64,000 nt of DNA from DSPP01 sp964607165 (GCA_964607165.1 CAZSIT010000002.1:1-64000), one strand, 5' to 3'. Shown: positions 51,478 through 60,080, counted from the first letter of the stretch. The notes: generated from the letters alone by a model not told the origin. Program-made: numbers and translations.

Positions 51478-52319
51478 AATTCAACCTTTCCAAAGACCAC
51501 CACTCCCAAAACCACAAACCCAACGGCGGCGTTAATTTTGAAGAATGCCAGCTCAATGTTTTCCACCGCCAGATGCTGCCAGATAAGCAGCGCGCCGACA
51601 CCGGCCAAGAGAACCCCTGACCAGGTGTTGGGAAATTGCCACATTATCAAAGCTGCCAGTGAAGCAAAAGCCAGAACGTGAATCAAGCTCGAGGCCAAAA
51701 GCGCTTTTGCCTTTCCCAGCGCCACCACCAGCGAATGCAAATTCAGCTTTCGGTCAAATTCTTCGTCTCCAGCGGCGTAAATGATGTCAAAACCGGAGAC
51801 CCAGAAAAAAGAGAACAGGCCGAGCAAAATGGCGGGAGCACAGCCGGAAAAACTGCCCGAAACTGCCATCCAACCCCCCAGAGGAGCACAGGCGGAAGCG
51901 GCCCCCAGCCCAAAGTGGGCCAGCGGGGTGAACCGCTTCATATAGGGATAGGCCACAAAAATGGCCAAAGGAAAAGGCGAGAGAATCAAGCACCAGGTAT
52001 TGAGCATTGCCGCCGCCAGAACGTAAACCGCAGCGCTGACCAAAGTAAAAACCCAGGCCTCGGTGATTTTAACTTTGCCCGCCGGAATCTCGCGGCTTGC
52101 CGTGCGGGGGTTTAGAGCGTCAATCTTGGCATCGATGATTCGGTTCAGGGCAAAGGCGGTCGAGCGCGCTCCGGCGGCGGCCAACAGGATGAGCATACCT
52201 TCTTTAAGCGTTATAGAAAATCCTTTAGCCAAAAAAGCGCCGGCATAGACCATTGGCAAAGAGAAAAGCGTATGCTCCAACTTCACCAAACGGGCGTACT
52301 TCGAAAACATAGCCGCCAA
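51474..52319 (-). CDS. ubiA: UbiA-type prenyltransferase (menaquinone, MqnP-like)
   Basis: A 281-residue membrane prenyltransferase with about eight helices. The two Asp-rich motifs are NRIIDAKIDALNPRTASREIPAG and DEEFDRKLNLHS. The TASREIPAG signature is that of 4-hydroxybenzoate-octaprenyltransferase-like UbiA proteins that work in the futalosine pathway. It is the first gene of the operon. An inverted repeat TATGGTTTAAACCTATG (about 52362-52378) lies upstream and may be an operator, though I could not place a convincing -10. Confidence 0.92.
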   Translation of the reverse strand: MAAMFSKYARLVKLEHTLFSLPMVYAGAFLAKGFSITLKEGMLILLAAAGARSTAFALNRIIDAKIDALNPRTASREIPAGKVKITEAWVFTLVSAAVYVLAAAMLNTWCLILSPFPLAIFVAYPYMKRFTPLAHFGLGAASACAPLGGWMAVSGSFSGCAPAILLGLFSFFWVSGFDIIYAAGDEEFDRKLNLHSLVVALGKAKALLASSLIHVLAFASLAALIMWQFPNTWSGVLLAGVGALLIWQHLAVENIELAFFKINAAVGFVVLGVVVFGKVEF

Positions 52320-52422
52320 AAAAGAGGCTTTGATGGGTTAGGTCAAGCCCCCTTATATAACTCTATGGTTTAAACCTATGAGTCAAAGGCAAAGAGTACA
52401 AAAAAAGTTCCTGCTGACGGAG

Positions 52423-52455
52423 ACAAAAAACCAAAGGGCGGGTTTGCACCCGCCC
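52423..52455 (-). terminator. Terminator of the small dockerin-like protein gene (module 1)
   Basis: GGGCGGGT...ACCCGCCC hairpin (52436-52455) followed on the minus strand by TTTGGTTTTTTGTC. Confidence 0.75.
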
Positions 52456-52478
52456 CTTGATTCGTCTTACTAATGGGG

Positions 52479-52955
52479 CTATGGTCCGCACCAGGGAGGA
52501 GCATTTAACCCCAAATAGGTCTTGTTCAGTTCCAAGACCACATCCGCGCTGGTCAAAATCCCATCGCAGTTGACATCCGAAAAACAGGCGTCGCAGCTAC
52601 CAAGTCCCAAATAAGTGCAGTTAAGCAGCAACACCACATCGGCGCTGGTGTAAATATCATCAAAGTTCATATCTCCTTTAAGCGCAGCACAGGTGGCCTG
52701 CCAAAAGCCGATGCCCAGGTTCAGGCCGCCGCCGCTTCCCGCTCCCGACACCGACTGGCCAACCGTGTAGCCCAGTTTAAGCGGGCCGCCCGAGCCAAAG
52801 CTCGCGCCTCCGCCGTTGATGGAAATCCATTTGAGTTGTGGCAGGGCAAAAGCGGCTCCCGCCAGCCATACGGTCAGGAAAGCTACAAGAAGCGCAAAAA
52901 GGAACAGATGCTTCTTTCTACTTCCTATCAAAGTGGGAACACATTTAGTTGTCAT
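52479..52955 (-). CDS. Small secreted protein with cysteine-rich dockerin-like tail (module 1)
   Basis: A 158-residue exported protein. A signal peptide (about residues 15-38) precedes a short Gly-rich beta segment (SINGGGASFGSGGPLKLGYTVGQSV...GGGLNLGIGFWQ). Residues ~90-155 are the dockerin-like tail: TCAALKGDMNFDD, then C-x7-C-x2-C-x5-C between the two F-hands, and APPWCGP at the end. The ATG lies 11 bases inside the end of the upstream gene, next to GGAGGAG, so the pair is coupled. Most likely an envelope-attached protein; function unknown. Confidence 0.82.
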   Translation of the reverse strand: MTTKCVPTLIGSRKKHLFLFALLVAFLTVWLAGAAFALPQLKWISINGGGASFGSGGPLKLGYTVGQSVSGAGSGGGLNLGIGFWQATCAALKGDMNFDDIYTSADVVLLLNCTYLGLGSCDACFSDVNCDGILTSADVVLELNKTYLGLNAPPWCGP

Positions 52956-54360
52956 CTCCTCCTCCTGCGTTCTGGCCTTGTTTAGTCGCCTCTTCCAGCT
53001 TTTTCAGGCGGGCCTCTATTTCGGCCCGCTCGGCCCGTATCTGGGCCAGTTCTTCATCAAGGCGGGCCTGATTGGCGGCGATAGAGGCAGCGCGCTCCGC
53101 TTCCACATTGAACGCTCCCGATACCTGGGCATCTTCATTCGGATGTTGCGGGCTGGGGAAGGCAAAACCTCCATACGCCGTCGGGAAATAAAGAACGGTG
53201 ATCTTAGCCAATCCAGCCGTTACTGCCCCGTTAAAAGGGACCTGGGACATAAGCAGAGTATAGGTAAAGGGACCCGCTGCCGGTATGGGCCGCGTGATTA
53301 TTCTCACTTGGGTCTGGTCCGAAAACCCATCGGCGTCACCGGCATCCCAGCTCCAGGTTGCCATTATGGGACCATTTTCAGTCAGTGCGCACGGTAAGGC
53401 ATTGTTGGGGGCAGCGAGAGCAACGGAAAACTGCGCCTCACAGATTATTACGGCAAAGCCGGCCGCCGGGGCCACCAGCGTGATGCCAGCAAAAACTGGC
53501 CCAAATCCGCCTGGGACGGGAACACCTAACGGTCCAGCCGGACTGGCAACAAGCCCCGGTTCGTCAAACGATTCGATGGAAGAAATGGAACCTCCCGGAA
53601 CCACCACGGCGCCGTTGCTGCTCGCATCGGCATCTATGCTGACGGTTACCGCATTGACGTCGTTTGTCATCGAAAGCAAAGAGCCGCCACCAGTCACCCC
53701 ACCCTGCAAGCTGATTCCGGGGCTGCCGTTATCTTTTTTAAGCAGGAGGGTTCCTCCTGCACCAATAACATCTCCGGCTAAGTCCACCGTTAAAACGTTA
53801 CCGGCTGTATTATCCCTAAGCCAGATCTCTCCATAAAGCGTTCCACCCATCTCGACGTTCCGCTTTCCATCGGCACCAATGACATAAAGGTTGTTATTGG
53901 CTGCATCAGTCTTTATGGCTAGGGTTTCAGGAGCAAATGTGCTTCTGACCTCCAGACCGTTCGCCACGCGGCTATACGGTGCGCTGATTAACTGGGTGCG
54001 GGGACTTATGATGTTAAGATCCACTTCGACTTCCAAATAAACCGAGTCGTTGTTTATAAATACATCTGTCGGTATGGGGTCAAGGATGGGGTCAACCGAA
54101 CCCAATTGATGGGTAAACAAGCCGCCCGCATCGGGGGTAATGCTCTTGGTTTCATCCCAGAGAAGCCCTCCCGCCGCTGGCAGCGTGTAAAGACGGAAGA
54201 TAAAAGTATGCGGCGAGCCACCCAGAGGATTGCCCAAAGCATCGGTCAGCTTCCCCTGAAAGTTGACCAGGTTGGGAACGGACGACACGTTCGCCGCCTG
54301 GGTGAATCCAACCAACAACGCAGCGGTCAAAACCACTGCCAAAAGAAAAATGCGTTTCAT
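52945..54360 (-). CDS. Secreted fibre-like protein with C-terminal coiled coil (module 1)
   Basis: A 471-residue exported protein. After the signal peptide comes a domain of the type NFQGKLTDALGNPLGGSPHTFIFRLY...LWDETKSI...GLFTHQLG, known from many exported proteins of FCB and delta-type bacteria. A middle with repetitive beta-type Gly/Asn/Ala-rich stretches and a beta-sandwich-like section (~270-400) follow. A charged coiled coil ends the protein (LDEELAQIRAERAEIEARLKKLEEA). The layout suggests a trimeric fibre or stalk. It is a paralog of the protein at 55134-56540 and carries the same leader. RBS CGGGAGG. Confidence 0.82.
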   Translation of the reverse strand: MKRIFLLAVVLTAALLVGFTQAANVSSVPNLVNFQGKLTDALGNPLGGSPHTFIFRLYTLPAAGGLLWDETKSITPDAGGLFTHQLGSVDPILDPIPTDVFINNDSVYLEVEVDLNIISPRTQLISAPYSRVANGLEVRSTFAPETLAIKTDAANNNLYVIGADGKRNVEMGGTLYGEIWLRDNTAGNVLTVDLAGDVIGAGGTLLLKKDNGSPGISLQGGVTGGGSLLSMTNDVNAVTVSIDADASSNGAVVVPGGSISSIESFDEPGLVASPAGPLGVPVPGGFGPVFAGITLVAPAAGFAVIICEAQFSVALAAPNNALPCALTENGPIMATWSWDAGDADGFSDQTQVRIITRPIPAAGPFTYTLLMSQVPFNGAVTAGLAKITVLYFPTAYGGFAFPSPQHPNEDAQVSGAFNVEAERAASIAANQARLDEELAQIRAERAEIEARLKKLEEATKQGQNAGGGDDN

Positions 54361-54562
54361 TGCTTATTCCTCCCGTTTTTTTGGGTTTTTTACTTGCTGT
54401 CCGCCTTTACGGCGGACAGCGTTTACGCTTGTGCCGTTAAATCAGAAGATTTGCTTTCCAGCGGTGCCTCCTTTCGTTGCCTGCCAATCCGAAAAAAGTC
54501 CTAAAAGCTATGTAACTACAAGTCACCCGGCAATCCCCCCACAGAACTGCCGTTTAAGAGCC
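54361..54562 (-). repeat. Duplicated ~200-nt leader, copy 1
   Basis: From the promoter to the RBS this leader matches 56541-56757 nearly base for base in three blocks. These are an ACGGCAGTTCTGTGGGG / GATTGCCGGGTGACTTG segment (with CGGCA/TGCCG pairing), GGATTGGCAGGCAACGAAAG followed by GAGG, and the hairpin CTGTCCGCC/GGCGGACAG before the RBS. Intervening sequence varies. It may be a shared cis-regulatory RNA. Confidence 0.75.
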
Positions 54563-54568
54563 ATATTC

Positions 54569-54597
54569 AAAATACCCCTTGGTCAGCCCTTAGTCAA
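54569..54597 (-). promoter_or_regulatory. Promoter of exoprotein module 1
   Basis: On the minus strand TTGACT (54597-54592), 17 nt, TATTTT (54574-54569). Confidence 0.6.
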
Positions 54598-54616
54598 GCT
54601 TTTTCGGGGGCTGGAA

Positions 54617-54646
54617 AATAAAAAGGGGCGGGTTTTCACCCGCCCC
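54617..54646 (-). terminator. Terminator of exoprotein module 2
   Basis: GGGGCGGGT/ACCCGCCCC hairpin (54625-54646) followed on the minus strand by TTTTTATTTT. Confidence 0.85.
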
Positions 54647-54668
54647 TTGGATGTTTTTGCGCTTGCCT

Positions 54669-55124
54669 TTACGGAGGTCCGCACCAGGGAGGAGCACTTA
54701 GCCCCAGAAAGGTCTTGTTCAGTTCCAAGACCACATCCGCACCGGTCAAAATATTGTCGCAGTTAACGTCGGCAAAGCAGACGTTGCAGTTGCCGAGTCC
54801 CAAAAAGGTGCAGTTAAGCAGCAACACCACGTCGGCGCCGGTGTAAATGGCGTCGTGGTTCATATCCCCTTTACTGGAGCCGCAGGTTCCATACAAATAT
54901 CCGGCATAGTTGTAGTAATTGGCGCTGTTTCCCACTCCAATCGGCGTGCTTTGAGCGGCGATGGTCACCGGCTGCCGGCGGTTAGCCGAGCTCATCGCTC
55001 CCCCGGAGTTGGAAAAGGCCTGGCGCGGAATCTTATAGTTGGCGCTGGACATCTGGGCGGAGGTTTCTCCAGCTAACCAGCCGAACCCTAAAACTCCGCA
55101 TAGAAAGATTAATACCTTTCGCAT
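54669..55124 (-). CDS. Small secreted protein with cysteine-rich dockerin-like tail (module 2)
   Basis: A 151-residue exported protein. After a signal peptide ending near residue 23 there are three SSANY/SANRR/SANYY-type turns (MSSANYKIPRQAF, AMSSANRRQPV, GNSANYYNYAGYLYG). The tail is TCGSSKGDMNHDA, C-x7-C-x2-C-x5-C, second F-hand ADVNCDNILTGADVV, and APPWCGPP at the end. The stop-to-start gap from the upstream gene is 9 bases, with GGAGG as RBS. It is the module-2 counterpart of the gene at 52479. Confidence 0.82.
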   Translation of the reverse strand: MRKVLIFLCGVLGFGWLAGETSAQMSSANYKIPRQAFSNSGGAMSSANRRQPVTIAAQSTPIGVGNSANYYNYAGYLYGTCGSSKGDMNHDAIYTGADVVLLLNCTFLGLGNCNVCFADVNCDNILTGADVVLELNKTFLGLSAPPWCGPP

Positions 55125-55133
55125 TGTTTCCTC

Positions 55134-56540
55134 CTACTCTCTTGGCTGTCCAATTTGCGGCGTTTCCGGGCCAGGAGTGGCGACCGGCAGAGCAACAGGG
55201 ACATAAAGGGCTGAAGCGATAGCACCGGGATACAAGTGGATTGCAAAGCCGCTCCCGGCATTATCAGCGTTCAGATAAAAGGTAACCGCTCCAGGTCCTC
55301 CAACCGGAACCACCCGGACGAGCGAAAAACCGTGCGTGGAATTAAAGCCGCTGGTGGCATCGGCATCCTGATAATAGCGGTCGATATAAGTTCCGCCGCA
55401 GGTAGCACTGGAAGCGGGGGTAGTGCACAATCCCATATCAAAACTGACGGTTAAGGAAGCGACACCAACGGCGTCCGCATCGTACCACCATTGGCCGGAG
55501 ACGTTGAGCCATAGAACGCCAGCCGCCGGCACGGTCACGGTAAAAGAAGTGAGGGTGGCCGGTACGGGGCTTACGGTGAGGGGGGCAGGCAGCAGTACGG
55601 AACCGGCCGCCGCTTTTGCGTCGGGGCCGAGCTCAATGGCGCTGATGGCGTTCGCGGGCAGAACGGCCGAAGCATTCCCAGCCACCCCGCCATCCAGAGT
55701 GATGGTGGTTGCACTGGCGCCGTTTGTCAGGTTGAGGGTGCCGCCACTACCGGTGGTGCCGCCATAGAGAGATGCCCCTGGGGTGCCACTCTCTTTGTTC
55801 AAATTTAAACTCCCTCCAACCGGGCAGGCAAGACAACCACCGTCGAGGGTGGCTGAAATGTTTCCCGCACCAGCTCCGTTCACGAAGTCCGCTCTCCCAT
55901 TACCGAGCCCATTTGGGGTTAGAGCGATAACATTACCTGAGAATGAAAAATCCAAACCGAGCGTGCCATACATAACGTCCCCGGCCCTCTTAACGTAGTC
56001 GCCGCTGGTCAGCCCACCCAGCCGGTCGGCATTAATGGCATAGGCCACGCTGGTAATTTCCTGCCGGGGAGTCATTTCCAGCGCTTCCGTCGTGACCTTA
56101 ACCCCCAGATAGCGGGGTATGCCATCAAACAGGTCGGCCGGGAAAGCCGGCCCCGTACCTAACGGGACGTTGTAAAAGCCATCCGCATCCGGCGTTACAG
56201 GGGTGGATTGCGGCCCCCATAAAAGCAGCGCGCCTCCCCCCGGCCCGTCGTAGATTCTGAATTCCAAGGTGGTCATCACGGTAATCGGCGCCCCCAATGT
56301 GTTGGTCAGTTTCCCCTGATAATTGATGGTGGCAGGCACCACCAAGCTGGCTCCCTGGCCTGTTCCGGCGGCAGGCGGCTGAATCACCACACCCGGCGGT
56401 AGGTCATTGACCCGCGAGGTGAGCGGCTGAACCACCCCACCCCGCGGTTGGTCCGCGGCCTGCAAACTGCCCCCTGCTGTCAGTAAAAAACTGAACGCTA
56501 AAACAGTTAGCGTTAAAGCTGGTAAAAAAGAACGTTTCAT
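55134..56540 (-). CDS. Secreted fibre-like protein (module 2)
   Basis: A 468-residue exported paralog of the protein at 52945-54360. The signal peptide is followed by ATINYQGKLTNTLGAPITVMTTLEFRIYDGPGGGALLLW, TPDADGFYNVPLG and MTPRQEITSVAYAINADRL, a standard exoprotein N-terminal module. Gly/Asn-rich beta repeats and a C-terminal beta-sandwich (~290-450) follow. In contrast to its paralog it lacks the long coiled coil and ends in a Pro-rich tail. It shares leader, promoter type and downstream partner gene with module 1, so the pair arose by segmental duplication followed by strong divergence. Confidence 0.82.
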   Translation of the reverse strand: MKRSFLPALTLTVLAFSFLLTAGGSLQAADQPRGGVVQPLTSRVNDLPPGVVIQPPAAGTGQGASLVVPATINYQGKLTNTLGAPITVMTTLEFRIYDGPGGGALLLWGPQSTPVTPDADGFYNVPLGTGPAFPADLFDGIPRYLGVKVTTEALEMTPRQEITSVAYAINADRLGGLTSGDYVKRAGDVMYGTLGLDFSFSGNVIALTPNGLGNGRADFVNGAGAGNISATLDGGCLACPVGGSLNLNKESGTPGASLYGGTTGSGGTLNLTNGASATTITLDGGVAGNASAVLPANAISAIELGPDAKAAAGSVLLPAPLTVSPVPATLTSFTVTVPAAGVLWLNVSGQWWYDADAVGVASLTVSFDMGLCTTPASSATCGGTYIDRYYQDADATSGFNSTHGFSLVRVVPVGGPGAVTFYLNADNAGSGFAIHLYPGAIASALYVPVALPVATPGPETPQIGQPRE

Positions 56541-56757
56541 TGCTTACTCCTCCCGTTTTTTGGATTTTTTGATTTCCTGTCCGCCTTTACGGCGGACAGC
56601 GTTTACGTCTTTTGGTGATAAAATTAAAAGATTCGCTTCTCCAGCGCTTCCTCCTTTCGTTGCCTGCCAATCCGAAAAAAATCCTAAAAGCAAAGCTATG
56701 TAACTACAAGTCACCCGGCAATCCCCCCACAGAACTGCCGTTTAAAAGCCACTTAAA
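56541..56757 (-). repeat. Duplicated ~200-nt leader, copy 2
   Basis: Counterpart of 54361-54562. Conserved blocks and the CTGTCCGCC/GGCGGACAG hairpin are kept, while the ~30 nt before the hairpin differ freely. Confidence 0.75.
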
Positions 56758-56785
56758 AAATAGGCAGGTTTCCTTTTATTGTCAA
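56757..56785 (-). promoter_or_regulatory. Promoter of exoprotein module 2
   Basis: On the minus strand TTGACA (56785-56780), 17 nt, TATTTT (56762-56757), preceded by CAAAGTTTTG as at 25409. Confidence 0.65.
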
Positions 56786-56886
56786 GCAAAACTTTGACTT
56801 TTTTAACAAAAAAGGTTGCCAATTTCGGAGGAAACCCTATTTTATCCTGCCGGTTCTGATAAACCCTGACGGAGGAGGGTAATAAG

Positions 56887-57342
56887 ATGAACAGAACGAC
56901 TGATGTAATGGCAGCTTGGGGTCCAACGGTTTTGCGGCTGGGGGTAGGGGTGGTTTTTTTCGCCCATGGCGGCCAGCATATGTGGGGCTGGTACGATGGG
57001 CCGGGGCTTTCCAACTGGATGAACTTTTTGGCCGCCACCGGAACGCCCAAATTGCTGACCTTTCTGGCAGCTTTTTCCGAGTTTTTCGGCGGGGTGGGGC
57101 TCTTGCTCGGCCTTTTCACCCGCCTATCCGCCTTTGGAATCTTTTGCGTGATGCTGGTGGCGGTTTTCAAGGTTCATTTGGAAAGCGGGTTTTTTATGAA
57201 CTGGGCGGTGGAAGCCGGAATCGGGCACGGGATTGAATTTTCGCTTACGCTTCTTTTCGCCGCTTTTTCGCTAATCTTGACCGGCTGCGGCCGTTTCGGG
57301 CTGGATAACCTGATTTGGAAGAAAAAGCCGATGGCCAATTAG
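56887..57342 (+). CDS. DoxX-family membrane protein
   Basis: A 151-residue membrane protein with four hydrophobic helices (about 12-30, 55-75, 80-100, 115-135). The start GPTVLRLGVGVVFFAHGGQHMWGW and the central FLAAFSEFFGGVGLLLGLFTRLSAF are the DoxX signature. The family includes thiosulfate:quinone oxidoreductase subunits and redox-stress proteins; the role here is not defined. A strong RBS (GGAGGAGGG) precedes the ATG, and a terminator follows, so it is monocistronic and divergent from exoprotein module 2. Confidence 0.88.
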   Translation: MNRTTDVMAAWGPTVLRLGVGVVFFAHGGQHMWGWYDGPGLSNWMNFLAATGTPKLLTFLAAFSEFFGGVGLLLGLFTRLSAFGIFCVMLVAVFKVHLESGFFMNWAVEAGIGHGIEFSLTLLFAAFSLILTGCGRFGLDNLIWKKKPMAN

Positions 57343-57363
57343 CCGGTCGATAAATGTCAAAGG

Positions 57364-57385
57364 GGCGGGTTTTACCCGCCTTTTT
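57364..57385 (+). terminator. Terminator of the doxX gene
   Basis: GGCGGGT, loop TTT, ACCCGCC, TTTTT. Confidence 0.88.
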
Positions 57386-57482
57386 CGCTTTGAGCTTTTC
57401 ACGTTTGGATTTATATTCCCGCCTTAAAAAATGTTCAGAATCTGGAGTTTTTGTAGATAGCCGGTCACTAAAGGGAGGAATT

Positions 57483-60080
57483 ATGCGCGAATTTAAATTC
57501 GCCAGTCTTTTTCTTTTGACAACCTTTGCCGCCCTCTTTGCCCGCGGCCGCTGGGGAGACCAATATTCCGACTTCCACTTCGCCCGCGACCGGGCCTTTG
57601 ATTTAATCCACACCAGGCTGGAAATCTCCTTTAACGAAAAGGAGCGTTCGCTGGCCGGAAAGGTGACCCATACTTTCACTCCCCTTTTGCCGAATCAAAG
57701 ATTTGTAGTTCTGGATGCCGTCGGTTTAAACATCGAAAAAATCTCGGATCCCACGGGCAATTCTTTGGCCTTTGACCAGTTTGACGGCAAGTTGAAAATA
57801 GATTTGGGGCTGCCCTTCCGGCCGCAGTTCGACACTTTCTTTGTGACCATCGACTACAACGGCAAGCCAAAGGAGGGAATTTATTTCGTTCAACCGGATT
57901 CAAGATACCCGCGCAAAAAGCATCAAATCTGGAGCCAGGGGGAAGACGAATACACCCGCTACTGGATACCGATTTACGATTATCCGAATGACAAGGCTAC
58001 TTCGGAGGTGCTGGTGACCGTGCCGGAAAAATACTTGGCGGTCTCCAACGGAGAGCTGGTTTCCGACACCCGCGCCAACGATATGCGCACTTTTCACTGG
58101 CGGGAAAACGTCCCCCACGTTACCTATCTGATTTCCCTTGTCGCCGGTGAACTGGAAATGTATTCCGATACGGCCACCGTGTATGTGGATAACAAAATAA
58201 AAATCGTTCCAATGCTTTATTACCATCCTCCCGGCGAGAAGGAAAAATCGGTCCGCTCTTTCGGCAAAACCGGCAAGATGATTCGCTTCTTTTCGGAAAA
58301 AATTGGCGTGCCGTATCCCTACGAAAAGTATGCGCAGGCGGCGATTGACGAGTTTATGTGGGGCGGGATGGAAAACATCTCGGCCACCAGCCAGACCGAG
58401 CGCACGCTCCACGACCGGCTGGCGCATCAGGATTTTAAATCCGAGGGGCTGGTGGCGCATGAGCTGGCGCACCAATGGTGGGGGGATTTGCTCACCTGCC
58501 GGGACTGGTCGCACATCTGGCTGAACGAGGGGTTCGCCACCTACTTTGACGCTCTCTTTCAGGAATACGATTTAGGGTCGGATGAAATGCCGGTGGAAAT
58601 GCGCGATAATCGGGACGGCTATTTGAATGAGGACAAAAGCTATCGCCGTCCCATCGTCACCAGCTATTACACCGACCCGTTCGATATGTTCGACCGGCAC
58701 ACCTATCCCAAGGGGGCCTGGGTTTTGCACATGCTGCGCACCTATCTCGGAGAAGAGTTCTGGTGGAAGGGAATCAACCATTACTGTCAAAAGCATTACG
58801 CCGACAACGTGGGAACATCCGACTTTGAGCGGGCGATGGAAGAAACGACCGGAAAAAACCTGGATTGGTTTTTCCAGCAGTGGGTCTATAAAGGCGGCTA
58901 TCCGGAGTTTAAAATCCGAACCAGTTGGGACGATTCCGCCAAAGTGACCAAAATCAGTATTGAACAAATGCAGCCGACCGATTCGCTTACGCCGATTTTC
59001 CGGGTCAAACTGCCGGCGGTGGTCACCACTTCGAAAGAAGCCCTCCTTGATACGTTCTGGATTGACCAGAAAGAAGAAGTTTTCTATATCGCCACTTCCG
59101 AGCGGCCCCAAATGGTGGAAATCGACCCGCGTTTGACGGTTCTGAAAACGGTTGACTTTGAGCGCTCAGAAGAAGCTCTGCGGTATCAATTGGTAAACAG
59201 CAAAGTTACCGAAAGCCGGCGGGAAGCGGCCGAGGCTTTGGCCAAGTTCAACTCGGATGAAACCATCGAAGCTCTCTCAAACACCCTTAAATCCGAGCCT
59301 TTTTACGATGTTCGCCGACAGACCGCTTTGTCCCTGGGAGAAATTCGCGGAGAGAAAGCCAAAAAAGCCTTGTTTGTCGGTTTGGGGGATAAGGATTCAC
59401 GCGTACGTCTGAACTGCGTGAAAGCTTTGGTTAAATTCAGAGACGATGCCGAGGTGGTGGCCAAACTCAAGCAGGTATTTTCCTCGGACACCAGCTACGC
59501 CACCGTGGCCGCCGTGATGACTACCATTGCCAAATTGGAACCGCCGGACGCCTTTGAATTTTTGCAAAAGGGGCTTTTGCGCTCTTCGCATAACGAAGTC
59601 ATCTCCACTGCAACGCTGGCCGGATTGGCCGAGTTGAAAGACCCGCGTGCCGTTGATATTTTGATTGCCCACACGGCCTACGGCCGCCCCGAACCGATTC
59701 GCAACGCCGCCATCGCTGCTTTGGGAAAATTAGGCGGCATTTTGCGCGATGAAAAAGGAGTTTCCGCCTCCCGTATGCAAAAACAGATTCGCCAAACGTT
59801 AGTGGACTTACTTTCCGACTCAAAGTATACCAGCCGCCGCTCGGCTATTTCCGCCCTCGGCGCTTTCGGCGACCCGGAAACCATAAACGAACTAAAAAAA
59901 GTGGAAACCCGCGAAGTTTCCTACCAGTTGAAAAAAGGCGCCCGTCAGGCGATAGAATCCATCCGCACGGCCAATAAGGAAGCGCTGACCCCGGACGAGC
60001 TCCGCGCCCGTTTGGAAGGGCTGGAAGATGATAACAAAGCCCTGCGTCAGCGGCTTGAGGCGTTGGAAAAGAAAAAGTAA
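57483..60080 (+). CDS. Secreted M1-family aminopeptidase with HEAT repeats
   Basis: A zinc aminopeptidase of about 865 residues. The ATG at 57483 follows GGGAGG and gives a clear signal peptide (REFKFASLFLLTTFAALFARG); a longer frame upstream is ignored. The exopeptidase motif GGMENISATSQ and the zinc motif HELAHQWWGD, with the second Glu in NEGFATYFD, are intact. After the M1 core (to about residue 530) there is a HEAT-repeat-like helical region (~570-830), then a short coiled coil (RLEGLEDDNKALRQRLEALEKKK). It probably works in the periplasm or outside the cell on peptides. Confidence 0.93.
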   Translation: MREFKFASLFLLTTFAALFARGRWGDQYSDFHFARDRAFDLIHTRLEISFNEKERSLAGKVTHTFTPLLPNQRFVVLDAVGLNIEKISDPTGNSLAFDQFDGKLKIDLGLPFRPQFDTFFVTIDYNGKPKEGIYFVQPDSRYPRKKHQIWSQGEDEYTRYWIPIYDYPNDKATSEVLVTVPEKYLAVSNGELVSDTRANDMRTFHWRENVPHVTYLISLVAGELEMYSDTATVYVDNKIKIVPMLYYHPPGEKEKSVRSFGKTGKMIRFFSEKIGVPYPYEKYAQAAIDEFMWGGMENISATSQTERTLHDRLAHQDFKSEGLVAHELAHQWWGDLLTCRDWSHIWLNEGFATYFDALFQEYDLGSDEMPVEMRDNRDGYLNEDKSYRRPIVTSYYTDPFDMFDRHTYPKGAWVLHMLRTYLGEEFWWKGINHYCQKHYADNVGTSDFERAMEETTGKNLDWFFQQWVYKGGYPEFKIRTSWDDSAKVTKISIEQMQPTDSLTPIFRVKLPAVVTTSKEALLDTFWIDQKEEVFYIATSERPQMVEIDPRLTVLKTVDFERSEEALRYQLVNSKVTESRREAAEALAKFNSDETIEALSNTLKSEPFYDVRRQTALSLGEIRGEKAKKALFVGLGDKDSRVRLNCVKALVKFRDDAEVVAKLKQVFSSDTSYATVAAVMTTIAKLEPPDAFEFLQKGLLRSSHNEVISTATLAGLAELKDPRAVDILIAHTAYGRPEPIRNAAIAALGKLGGILRDEKGVSASRMQKQIRQTLVDLLSDSKYTSRRSAISALGAFGDPETINELKKVETREVSYQLKKGARQAIESIRTANKEALTPDELRARLEGLEDDNKALRQRLEALEKKK

